Source: Firmicutes bacterium UBA4874 | GTDB taxonomy: Bacteria > Bacillota > Clostridia > Caldicoprobacterales > DTU083 | Assembly: GCA_002399435.1 (NCBI GenBank) | Contig: DHDO01000111.1 | Span: forward strand, 6,431 to 18,308 | Direction of reading: 5' to 3' | DNA length: 11,878 bases | Part shown: positions 1-6,361 of the stretch, in pieces | Numbering within the stretch: position 1 is the first letter of the stretch | How the letters are laid out: each line of letters starts with the position of its first letter | Translations under genes and position numbers: made by a program | The notes under the pieces: model-generated | What the model was told of the DNA's origin: nothing | What the model saw: the letters and a program-made list of their open reading frames with translations, nothing else | Databases searched by the model: none

Positions 1-26
1 TTTAGCCTTACTATTTTAGCCTTGCT
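1..26. repeat. short direct repeat downstream of cobO
   Basis: The 9-mer TTTAGCCTT occurs at 1-9 and 15-23, each followed by (A/G)CT, giving a period of 14 bases. It lies in the AT-rich stretch after the cobO stop codon (1-91), in which I see no gene. A 7-bp inverted repeat (GAGGATT at 66-72, AATCCTC at 94-100) spans the cobO stop but has no T-tract after it on the minus strand, so it is not a convincing terminator. The cobO transcript may therefore continue past the left edge. Confidence 0.5.
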
Positions 27-91
27 GTTTTGCTATTCTTTATATTTTTTGTATGAATCCCGCCAGAGGATTCTTTCCGTAAAAATATGCT

Positions 92-619
92 TCAATCCTC
101 AATGCCCCGCCTGGCGCCAATCCCCCGCTGAAACGGATGCTTCCTTTCCCGTATCTCGGAGACATAATCGGCTGCGTCCACCAGCTGGTCCGGGGCATTC
201 CGTCCGGTCAGAACAAGCTCCAGCCGGTCCGGCTTATCCCGAATCAGCGCCAGAACATCCTCCTGCCGTACCATCCTGGCTGCAATGGCTGCCAGGATCT
301 CATCCAGAATCAGCATGTCCCATTGATCTGTCTTCATTTGCTTCCACGCATATTCCAGCTGCCGTTTCTGAAGAGCCTCCGATTCCTTCCGTTCCTTCTT
401 GCTCATATCCCAGGTAAACTTGCCCATGAATTTGCCCCGGTTCACCATAAATCCTTCTCCCAGTTTATCAATGGCAATCAGCTCTCCGCTTTCCATTCCT
501 TTCAGGAATTGCACCATCAGGACTTTCTTTCCCCTTCCCCATGCGCGGAGTCCCAGGCCAACGGCGGCTGTGGTCTTGCCCTTTCCGTCACCGGTATAAA
601 TATGCACCAGGCCTTCCAT
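92..619 (-). CDS. cobO: cob(I)yrinic acid a,c-diamide / cob(I)alamin adenosyltransferase (CobA/CobO/BtuR family)
   Basis: This cytosolic enzyme transfers the 5'-deoxyadenosyl group of ATP to the cobalt of a reduced corrinoid, making the adenosylcobalamin (or adenosyl-cobyrinate diamide) form needed by B12 radical enzymes. The 175 residues match the usual length of the family. Visible marks are the P-loop GDGKGKTT at residues 10-17, VLMVQFLKG at 33-41, a Walker-B-like LILDE at 103-107, LTGRNAP at 137-143, and the C-terminal family signature around 155-174 (EIRERKHPF then GIGARRGIE). The ATG start is supported by an AGGAAGGAG Shine-Dalgarno at 628-636. The gene follows proS on the same strand but is separated from it by a cobalamin riboswitch and terminator, so it is probably repressed by adenosylcobalamin. 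Whether it serves de novo synthesis or only salvage cannot be told here, because no other cobalamin biosynthesis gene is visible. Confidence 0.95.
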   Translation of the reverse strand: MEGLVHIYTGDGKGKTTAAVGLGLRAWGRGKKVLMVQFLKGMESGELIAIDKLGEGFMVNRGKFMGKFTWDMSKKERKESEALQKRQLEYAWKQMKTDQWDMLILDEILAAIAARMVRQEDVLALIRDKPDRLELVLTGRNAPDQLVDAADYVSEIRERKHPFQRGIGARRGIED

Positions 620-703
620 GTCAACACTCCTTCCTGTTATCCTTATGATCCTTCCTCCATTCTTTCCCCTGGTTATGGAGTTTGTTCCTCCGGCTGGTTG
701 CAG

Positions 704-739
704 AAAAAAAGACTATACTCCTTCAAAGGGAATATAGTC
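704..739 (-). terminator. intrinsic terminator of the cobalamin riboswitch expression platform
   Basis: On the minus strand an 11-bp stem (711-721 pairing with 729-739, including one G-U pair) closes a 7-base loop and is followed at once by seven U residues (704-710). It lies between the aptamer and the cobO start, where it can only act as a leader attenuator. The segment 763-770 (GGAAATAG on the minus strand) can pair with 729-737 (CTATATTCC on the minus strand) with one bulged base. That would form an antiterminator exclusive with this stem. The hairpin is seen directly; the switching is inferred. Confidence 0.85.
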
Positions 740-792
740 CTGGTGTGATCGTGATCCCATGCCTATTTCCTTCCCTCCGAAGGACTGCATTT

Positions 793-952
793 TTCATCCG
801 GGCAGGTCTCCTGGCTGACGGGTCCCTCTCCTCCCTCCTTCCCGGCAAAGGAACTGCCAGTGGATATCGGGATTCGTCTCCGTTCACAGTAGCGGGGGCT
901 GCAGCGGAATTTCACCGCTTTCCCTATTAAACCTTTCGGTACCCTGAATGAA
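793..952 (-). promoter_or_regulatory. cobalamin (B12) riboswitch aptamer
   Basis: Read on the minus strand, the stretch carries the conserved order of the cobalamin riboswitch. GGGAA and GCGGTGAAATTCCGC lie at about 904-925, GCCCCCGCTACTG at 887-899, and the B12-box element GCCAGGAGACCTGCC at 801-815. A closing P1 helix can form between 946-952 and 793-799 (7 bp with one G-U pair). It precedes cobO and is followed by a terminator, so adenosylcobalamin binding should reduce cobO transcription. A weak -10-like TAGAAT on the minus strand (991-996) could start a separate transcript; otherwise the leader is reached by read-through from proS. The class is recognised with high certainty. The choice between the adenosyl- and hydroxo/methyl-cobalamin subtype is not resolved. 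Confidence 0.93.
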
Positions 953-953
953 T

Positions 954-1055
954 GGCCCAAAAAAAGGGCCGGATATGTTCTGCTTTTCCAATTCTATTCT
1001 CATTGCCACATTCCTGCGAGAGTCCCGCCCCAGAAGGCAGGAAAGCTCCGCGGGA
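954..1055 (-). other. proS-cobO spacer with nested inverted repeats
   Basis: Between the proS stop and the riboswitch there are three inverted repeats. Stem 1011-1017/1037-1043 (TTCCTGC/GCAGGAA) and stem 1023-1028/1050-1055 (TCCCGC/GCGGGA) are interleaved, so they could form alternative hairpins or a pseudoknot. GGCCC (954-958) and GGGCC (966-970) enclose a run of seven identical bases that sits in the loop, not after the stem. None has a trailing T-tract, so none is a standard intrinsic terminator. They may still slow or stop proS transcripts, or protect their 3' end. Confidence 0.35.
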
Positions 1056-1056
1056 A

Positions 1057-2754
1057 CTACTGATCCAATATCTCTCCGACCTTTTGCGATACCTCTTCAA
1101 CGGGAACCATCGTCTTGATCCGCTTATCCCGGGTGGTGATCTCCACCTGGCCTTTGGCGAGGTTCCGCTTGCTGAGAATAATCCGGACCGGTGCCCCAAG
1201 CAGATCCGCATCGGCAAACTGCACGCCTGCCGCTGCCCCCCGGTCGTCCAGCAGGGTATCCCATCTTTGCCCCAGCTCCTGATAAAGACGGAAACCCAGC
1301 TCCCGGATTCCTTCGTTTGTATCGTTCAGCATACAGATATGGATCAGCCAGGGAGCAACGGATTTCGGCCAGATCGGCCCGTATTCGTCGTGATTGTCCT
1401 CCAGGACACAGGCCAGCAGGCGGCCGACGCCAATGCCGTAGCATCCCATAAGGGGGGTCTGAAGCGTTCCGTTTTCATCCATATACTGCATTCCCATGCT
1501 TTTGGTGTACTTTGTGCCAAGCTGAAAGATATTTCCCGCCTCAATGCCCCGGCGTACCTTCAGGGGGCTGCCGCATTTGACGCAGGCATCCCCTTCCTTT
1601 ACCCTGGCAACATCGACAAACTCCCGGATGTCCAGATCCCTGGGAACACTGACGCCCTTGATGTGGTAATCCTTCCGGTTGGCGCCGCATGCCAGGTTCG
1701 TTTCCCCTTCCAGGGATTTGTCATAAAGAACCTGTATGCCTTCCATATTCAGATGATAAGCGCCGATAAACCCAAAGCAGAGATCCACTCCCTCGTAATC
1801 TGTCAGGGGATCCACTTCCGTACCCAGTATTTTCTTCAGTTTTACTTCATTGACCTGCAGATCTCCGCGGACAAACACCACTACCGGAATCTTGTTGTCC
1901 CTGCGGGAAAATACCGTTGCCTTCATGGTACGGAACTCCGGTATGGACAGAAACTTCGTCAATGCCTCAATATCCCGGACACCCGGCGTGTGAACCTCTT
2001 CCATGGGCTGTTCCTCACAAGGCTCCTTCTGAATGCTCGATACCGCGACCTCCATATTGGACTGATATCCGCACTGATCGCACAGCACGATGGTATCCTC
2101 CCCTCCGCCGGAAAGATACATAAACTCGTGGGCTTTGCCACCGCCCATCATGCCGGTATCCGACTCAATGGCAATGACGTTCCTCAGCCCGACCCGTTTA
2201 TAGATCCTGTCATAGGCGTCCAGGACCTTCTGATAATAGGCCTCCAGGTCCTCCTGGGACGTATGGAAGGAATACGCATCCTTCATGGTAAACTCCCGGA
2301 CCCGGATCAGTCCTCCCCGGGCTCTGGGCTCGTCGCGGAATTTGGTCTGGATCTGATAGATCATAAAAGGATACTGCAGATAGGACTTTGCCTCGGAACG
2401 GGCAAGATGGACGGCCGCCTCTTCGTGGGTCATGCCCAGGACCATGTCGTGCCCGCTCCGGTCCTTCAGGCGCAGCAGCTCACTGCCTACCGAATCAAAA
2501 CGCCCGGATTCCTTCCAAAGCTCTGCCGGAAGCACGACCGGAAACAATACTTCCTGACCGCCGATGGCATCCATCTCTTCCCGGATGATCTGTTCGATTT
2601 TCCGGGATGCCCTCCTGGCAGGAGGAAGCAGGGTAAAAATCCCATTGGACACCTGCCGGATATAACCGCCCCGGAGCATGAAGATATGGCTGGCCATAAA
2701 CGCATCCGCAGGTTTCTCCTTAAATCTCTCTCCCAGCAGCTTACTCAACAACAT
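1057..2754 (-). CDS. proS: prolyl-tRNA synthetase, bacterial type with INS editing domain
   Basis: This cytosolic class II aminoacyl-tRNA synthetase charges tRNA-Pro with proline. The 565 residues match the bacterial form (about 570). Class II motif 2 lies at about 139-163 (FRDEPRARGG, then REFTMKDAYSF), and motif 3 (GCYGIGVGRLL) at 437-447. The C-terminal anticodon-binding domain follows from about 465. Between motifs 2 and 3 sits the INS editing domain (about 225-400), which hydrolyses mischarged Ala-tRNA-Pro. Lys278 (in MKAT) is a likely counterpart of the editing lysine known in E. coli. CDQC (225-228) and CVKC (391-394) flank the insertion like a zinc-ribbon pair. The ATG start has AAAGGAG 12 bases upstream, a slightly long spacing. 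No T-box elements are seen in the short leader. It transcribes away from the hydrogenase-like gene and toward cobO. Confidence 0.97.
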   Translation of the reverse strand: MLLSKLLGERFKEKPADAFMASHIFMLRGGYIRQVSNGIFTLLPPARRASRKIEQIIREEMDAIGGQEVLFPVVLPAELWKESGRFDSVGSELLRLKDRSGHDMVLGMTHEEAAVHLARSEAKSYLQYPFMIYQIQTKFRDEPRARGGLIRVREFTMKDAYSFHTSQEDLEAYYQKVLDAYDRIYKRVGLRNVIAIESDTGMMGGGKAHEFMYLSGGGEDTIVLCDQCGYQSNMEVAVSSIQKEPCEEQPMEEVHTPGVRDIEALTKFLSIPEFRTMKATVFSRRDNKIPVVVFVRGDLQVNEVKLKKILGTEVDPLTDYEGVDLCFGFIGAYHLNMEGIQVLYDKSLEGETNLACGANRKDYHIKGVSVPRDLDIREFVDVARVKEGDACVKCGSPLKVRRGIEAGNIFQLGTKYTKSMGMQYMDENGTLQTPLMGCYGIGVGRLLACVLEDNHDEYGPIWPKSVAPWLIHICMLNDTNEGIRELGFRLYQELGQRWDTLLDDRGAAAGVQFADADLLGAPVRIILSKRNLAKGQVEITTRDKRIKTMVPVEEVSQKVGEILDQ

Positions 2755-2811
2755 ACTATTTTAAGACTCCTTTCATCCTGCATCCCTTTTTTCAAATGCA
2801 CCTGTCCCTCT

Positions 2812-2840
2812 ATTCTACAATATATCCATGTTTCCGTCTA
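2812..2840 (-). promoter_or_regulatory. probable sigma-70-type promoter of proS
   Basis: On the minus strand TAGACG (2835-2840) and TAGAAT (2812-2817) are separated by 17 bases, matching the -35 and -10 consensus at 4/6 and 5/6 positions. Transcription would start about 50 bases before the proS ATG. A TATAAT on the plus strand at 2862-2867, and another on the minus strand at 2875-2880, lack good -35 partners. The plus-strand one is the best available -10 for the divergent hydrogenase-like gene, but it is weak evidence. Confidence 0.5.
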
Positions 2841-2936
2841 CCATAAGGAATTATTTCATGATATAATCCAATCTATTATAAATGAGCAGGCGACCGGCAA
2901 TACTTTTTAATGAAATCCTACCACCTGCGAGACAAT

Positions 2937-2978
2937 GAATCGAAAAGCTCAGGAAATAGAATCGAAAGCTCAGGAAAT
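2937..2978. repeat. tandem 20-21-bp repeat in the proS-hydrogenase spacer
   Basis: Two near-identical units, 2937-2957 and 2959-2978, share GAATCGAAA(A)GCTCAGGAAAT and differ by one A, with one base between them. They sit in the 354-base divergent spacer between proS and the hydrogenase-like gene. The core AGCTCAGG also recurs twice near 11819-11838. The repeats could be binding sites for the downstream gene's regulator or simple slippage products; nothing in the sequence decides. Confidence 0.6.
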
Positions 2979-3043
2979 CCGTCTCAATTGGTAAAGATAT
3001 AAAAAGATCTGGCAGGAAGCCTTTGATCTCTTAAGGGGTGCGG

Positions 3044-3112
3044 ATGGAAGCGGAAAAGCTGAGTCGAGAAACACTTTCCAAAAAAGAAGCAAGAAGCAAA
3101 AGGAAAGGATGA
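3044..3112 (+). CDS. possible 22-residue leader ORF overlapping the hydrogenase-like gene
   Basis: An ATG at 3044 opens a 22-codon frame ending in a TGA that overlaps the ATG of the next gene (ATGA at 3109-3112). AAGGGG lies five bases before this ATG, a reasonable ribosome binding site. The peptide is very hydrophilic (MEAEKLSRETLSKK, then an Arg/Lys-rich end), with no membrane segment or known motif. The overlap suggests translational coupling: ribosomes ending here could re-initiate on the hydrogenase-like frame. It may equally be chance in a purine-rich leader. Confidence 0.3.
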   Translation: MEAEKLSRETLSKKEARSKRKG

Positions 3113-4497
3113 ACGGCAGAGTGAAAAATAAATACATCGATTTTACCGTTAAACGCATGCTTATATTCAACGAACTGGTTCGGAGGTACTGGAGCGGAAA
3201 CCTGAACACGGCAGCGGATCTGGAGGATCTGGCGGTACATATCCGGAAAAAGTACGGCTTTGAAGAAAAGGATATGCCATTCATCAAGAACCATATCCGG
3301 CTGGCAATGGGACTGGATCCCAATGGAGAGGAACCATTCCGGGATGAAATGGACTTTGTAAAAAGCTCCGGGACAGTGGCCTCGCCGGTTGTCTCCAAAG
3401 TCAGTGACGAACCCTGTGGATACTGCGACAAGGATCCTGCCCAATGTCCCAAATACGAAGCTTCCCTTTACCGGAGGTCCCGGGAAGCCAGTGAAGATCC
3501 GGACTGGAATTGGGAAGAGCTAAAATCCTCCTGTGATTTCGGGGCTTTGGCAGAAAAAATTGAATTCCTTCCCCTGGCGACACTTCTGAGAGACGGAAAG
3601 ACTCCGGTTTATGCCACAGCAGCGCCTGCCATTGTGGGACAGTTCGGAGAGAATGTCTCCCTTGGCCAGCTTCGCACTGCCTGTAAGCTTATGGGGTTTC
3701 AGGATCTCATCGAAGTTGCCATGTTTGCCGATATTCTCACCATCCGGGAAGCCATTGAATTTGACCGGCTGGTCAAGACAGTGAAGGACTTTTATCTGAC
3801 CAGCTGCTGCTGCCCCATCTGGTTCAACATGGTCCGGAAGCGATATCCTGAGATGTACAAGCATATGTCCCCGTCGGTTTCGCCAATGATTGCCTCCGGC
3901 AGGATCCTGAAAAAGCTGTATCCGGGTGCAAAGGTCGTCTTCCTGGGACCCTGTATTGCCAAAAAGGCGGAAATCAAGGAGCCGGATGTGGCCGGAGCAG
4001 TGGATTATGTATTGAATTTCCGGGAACTGAAGGAAGTCTTTGCTGCCCTGGACATCGATCCTGCCCGCCTTCCGTCTGACGATGTGGATCACGGATCCCT
4101 CGGGGGAAGACTGTATGCCAGAACCGGAGGCGTCAGCTTTTCTGTCAAAATGGCGGTCAACCGGCTGAAACCGGAGCGGGTCGTCCGGCTGAAGGCAAAA
4201 AAGGTGGACGGTGCAAGGAAATGCAAGGAAGTCCTGGATCAGCTGAACAATGGGGAAGCAATCGACGCCAATTTCATTGAGGGCATGGGCTGCGTCGGAG
4301 GATGCGTCGGAGGCCCCAGGACCAATATCGACCGGGAACAGGGAAGGAACTGCGTCAATGACTTCGGGGAAGATTCCTATATTCTGACGCCCTTCGATAA
4401 CCGGAATGTCATGAAGATCATGAAGCAGCTGGGGCTGGACAGGCTGGAGAATATGGTAAACAATCAGGAGATTGATAAATTACTGACAAGGGAATAA
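3109..4497 (+). CDS. [FeFe]-hydrogenase family protein, atypical, group-B-like, H-cluster ligands kept
   Basis: The 462-residue protein carries the [FeFe]-hydrogenase large-subunit catalytic domain from about residue 150. All three H-cluster motifs are present in altered form: TSCCCPIW (231-238) for the usual TSCCPGW, GPCIAKKAE (280-288) for MPCxxKKxE, and EGMGCVGGCVGG (391-402) for the ACPGGC loop. Candidate cluster ligands are Cys234 (or a neighbour), Cys282, Cys395 and Cys399. Glu214 and Glu217 match the Glu pair of the proton path in clostridial CpI. The N-terminal 150 residues lack the usual ferredoxin domains. They hold only CGYC (103-106), Cys113 and Cys142, possibly one Fe-S site. The triple cysteine recalls group B clostridial enzymes, but this is from memory. 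Function may be H2 turnover or redox/H2 sensing. No HydE/F/G maturases or electron partners are nearby. The ATG has AGGA about 4 bases upstream, and no in-frame start codon lies between it and an upstream stop at 2992. Confidence 0.88.
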   Translation: MNGRVKNKYIDFTVKRMLIFNELVRRYWSGNLNTAADLEDLAVHIRKKYGFEEKDMPFIKNHIRLAMGLDPNGEEPFRDEMDFVKSSGTVASPVVSKVSDEPCGYCDKDPAQCPKYEASLYRRSREASEDPDWNWEELKSSCDFGALAEKIEFLPLATLLRDGKTPVYATAAPAIVGQFGENVSLGQLRTACKLMGFQDLIEVAMFADILTIREAIEFDRLVKTVKDFYLTSCCCPIWFNMVRKRYPEMYKHMSPSVSPMIASGRILKKLYPGAKVVFLGPCIAKKAEIKEPDVAGAVDYVLNFRELKEVFAALDIDPARLPSDDVDHGSLGGRLYARTGGVSFSVKMAVNRLKPERVVRLKAKKVDGARKCKEVLDQLNNGEAIDANFIEGMGCVGGCVGGPRTNIDREQGRNCVNDFGEDSYILTPFDNRNVMKIMKQLGLDRLENMVNNQEIDKLLTRE

Positions 4498-4569
4498 AGT
4501 CAACAACCGCCCTCTTTGTGCACTCCCACTGGTGTAAATATAAATCATTGACAAGGGAATAGAGTCAAC
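4484..4569. repeat. pair of 21-bp direct repeats, one covering the hydrogenase-like stop codon
   Basis: TGACAAGGGAATAAAGTCAAC at 4484-4504 (one base longer than a 20-mer) recurs at 4549-4569 with a single A-to-G change, at a period of 65 bases. The first copy includes the last codons and the TAA of the hydrogenase-like gene. Each copy is itself an inverted repeat, TGAC and GTCA with 13 bases between. It looks like a duplicated gene end: the sequence between copies (4505-4548) has no gene and no obvious terminator. Confidence 0.7.
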
Positions 4570-4576
4570 TGCACCG

Positions 4577-4620
4577 GAATAAAGGCCGAATAAGGGCTGA
4601 ATAAAGGCTGAATAAGGGCA
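4577..4620. repeat. four-unit 11-bp tandem array between convergent genes
   Basis: Four consecutive 11-base units begin at 4577, 4588, 4599 and 4610, each reading GAATAA(A/G)GGC followed by C, T, T or A. A and G alternate at the seventh position (A, G, A, G), which hints at duplication of a 22-base dimer. The array ends two bases before the ABC gene's stop triplet (4622-4624), between convergent genes. On the minus strand it reads as repeated TTATTCAGCC. I see no stable hairpin with a T-tract here, so how the two convergent transcripts end is unclear. Confidence 0.8.
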
Positions 4621-4621
4621 G

Positions 4622-6361
4622 CTACACTGCGTTGAGCTGTGCATAATACCCTCCCAGCTCCATCAGGCTTTCATGGTTCCCGGATTCCACAATGCGGCCC
4701 TTTCGCATCAGAAAGATCATATCGGCATTCCGGATGGTGGACAGCCGGTGGGCAATGATCAGCGTGGTCCGGTCTCTCGAGATGTTTTCAATGGACTTCT
4801 GGATCAGCTTTTCCGTTTTGGTATCAATATTGGCAGTTGCCTCATCCAGCACAAAGATAGCCGGGTTATGGGCAATGGTCCTGGCAAATGCCAGCAGCTG
4901 CCTCTGACCTGCGGAGAAGGTACTCCCCCTCTCCATGACCATCTCATCCATTTTATGAGGCAGCTCATCAATAAAGGCATCCGCACAGGAGAGCTCCAGG
5001 GCTTCTGCCACTGTTTCATCCGAAATATCGTTGCTGAGGGTGATATTGTCCCGGATACTGCCCGAGAAAAGAAATACATCCTGCAGCACGACGGAAATGT
5101 TCCGGCGCAGATCCTTTAAATTGATATCGTTGATATTGACCCCGTCGATCCGAATTTCCCCTTTCTGCACCTGGTAAAAGCGGGAAATCAAGTTGATGAT
5201 GGTGGTCTTGCCGGCGCCGGTGGCTCCGACAAAGGCCGCTGTCTGCCCTTTTTGGATCCGGAAGCTGACATCCTTCAGCACCCAGTCCTCTTTTTCATAG
5301 GCAAACCAGACATGCCGGAACTCAATTTCCCCCTGCAGTCTTTCCAGGTGCATGCCGGAATCATAATCTTCCAGGCTGTCCTCCTCATTCAGAATTTCAA
5401 AAATACGATCTGCTGAAACCACTGCAGACTGAATGATATTGTATTTTTCTGCCAGATCGTTGATGGGATCAAAAAACTGCTTGATATAATTGGTAAAGGC
5501 ATAAAGAACGCCGATGTCCAGTGTATGGTTCATGATACGCCCCATTCCGTACCATACCAGCAGGGCAATGGCCAGCGAATTGAAAATTTCAATGGCAGGG
5601 CGCAGAATACTGTGCAGCATCAGGCGGGTAAGGGATGCCCGATAGTATTCGTCATTCAGTTCCTGAAATTCTCCTTCCTTTTCCCGCTGCATGTTAAAGA
5701 TCTGCACCAGCTTCATGCCCGATATGTTTTCCGCAAAAAAGCCATTAATGCGGCCGGTCAGACGCTTAATCACCACAAAATTGGCTTTCATTTTCCTTTT
5801 CATAAAATTGGTGATCAAAAAAATAAAGGGAAGTACCGCAAATCCAATCAAAGAAAGCTGCCAATCCAGTCTCACCATAATGACCACGATGCCGATCAAA
5901 AGGAAAACATCCTTGAACAGATCAATCAAAACGTCCGTAAACATCTCGCTCAATTCTTCCACATCGTTGGTGGCCCGTGTGATCAGCCGCCCGGAAGAGT
6001 ATTTGTCCAGAAGGGACAACGGCATGCGCTGAATATGGGAAAACACGGTCCTTCGCAGGTCGGTTATGATCTTCTGCCCGACCCAGGTCATGGAATTGAT
6101 CTGCACGGCGCTGAGAACCGAGCTCCCGGCGATCAGAAGCATATAGAGAGCCCCCATGGCAGGGATGGAAGAAAACCCATGCTGCGGTTTGTCCGCCACC
6201 AGAAAATCATCGATAACCTTCTGCATCACCAGCGGTTTGTACAGTTCAGCCCCATTCACCGCTATCACACACACTACACATCCCAGGATCACTTTCCAGT
6301 AGGGCCGGCTCATTTTCAGCAGACGCAGGAGGCTGTGCTGTTTTTGCTCAGGATGCTTCAT
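4622..6361 (-). CDS. ABC exporter half-transporter, subunit with complete Walker B (heterodimer partner 2)
   Basis: This is a 579-residue type IV (B-type) ABC exporter half-molecule with an N-terminal membrane domain of six predicted segments (about 21-45, 66-91, 145-167, 169-187, 251-272, 281-304). An ATPase domain follows from about 344. Walker A is GATGAGKTT (379-387), the Q-loop Gln is 427, Walker B is IFVLDE (502-507) with catalytic Glu507, and the H-loop His is 538. Its signature is FSAGQ (482-486) instead of LSGGQ. It overlaps the upstream ABC gene by 14 bases, with a GGGAG site inside that gene's end, so the two are translationally coupled. The pairing fits the BmrCD, LmrCD and TM287/288 heterodimers. 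Its Walker motifs with the partner's LSGGQ form the hydrolysing site. The substrate cannot be told; multidrug or lipid export is likely. Confidence 0.93.
   Translation of the reverse strand: MKHPEQKQHSLLRLLKMSRPYWKVILGCVVCVIAVNGAELYKPLVMQKVIDDFLVADKPQHGFSSIPAMGALYMLLIAGSSVLSAVQINSMTWVGQKIITDLRRTVFSHIQRMPLSLLDKYSSGRLITRATNDVEELSEMFTDVLIDLFKDVFLLIGIVVIMVRLDWQLSLIGFAVLPFIFLITNFMKRKMKANFVVIKRLTGRINGFFAENISGMKLVQIFNMQREKEGEFQELNDEYYRASLTRLMLHSILRPAIEIFNSLAIALLVWYGMGRIMNHTLDIGVLYAFTNYIKQFFDPINDLAEKYNIIQSAVVSADRIFEILNEEDSLEDYDSGMHLERLQGEIEFRHVWFAYEKEDWVLKDVSFRIQKGQTAAFVGATGAGKTTIINLISRFYQVQKGEIRIDGVNINDINLKDLRRNISVVLQDVFLFSGSIRDNITLSNDISDETVAEALELSCADAFIDELPHKMDEMVMERGSTFSAGQRQLLAFARTIAHNPAIFVLDEATANIDTKTEKLIQKSIENISRDRTTLIIAHRLSTIRNADMIFLMRKGRIVESGNHESLMELGGYYAQLNAV

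Noticed and set aside
66..100. Terminator of cobO
   Set aside because: The 7-bp inverted repeat overlaps the stop codon, has a 21-base loop and is followed by TGGCGGG, not a T-tract.
954..970. GGCCC, seven A, GGGCC as a terminator of proS
   Set aside because: The homopolymer run is in the loop, not after the stem, so it does not meet the criteria for an intrinsic terminator.
2755..2817. T-box leader for proS
   Set aside because: The predicted leader is only about 50 bases and lacks the conserved T-box sequence and a terminator stem.
952..2910. 652-codon open frame on the plus strand
   Set aside because: It is the antisense of proS, whose minus-strand product is an unmistakable full-length prolyl-tRNA synthetase. 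The plus-strand translation has no recognisable motif.
4577..4620. CRISPR array
   Set aside because: The units are 11 bases, directly adjacent without spacers, and no cas gene is present.
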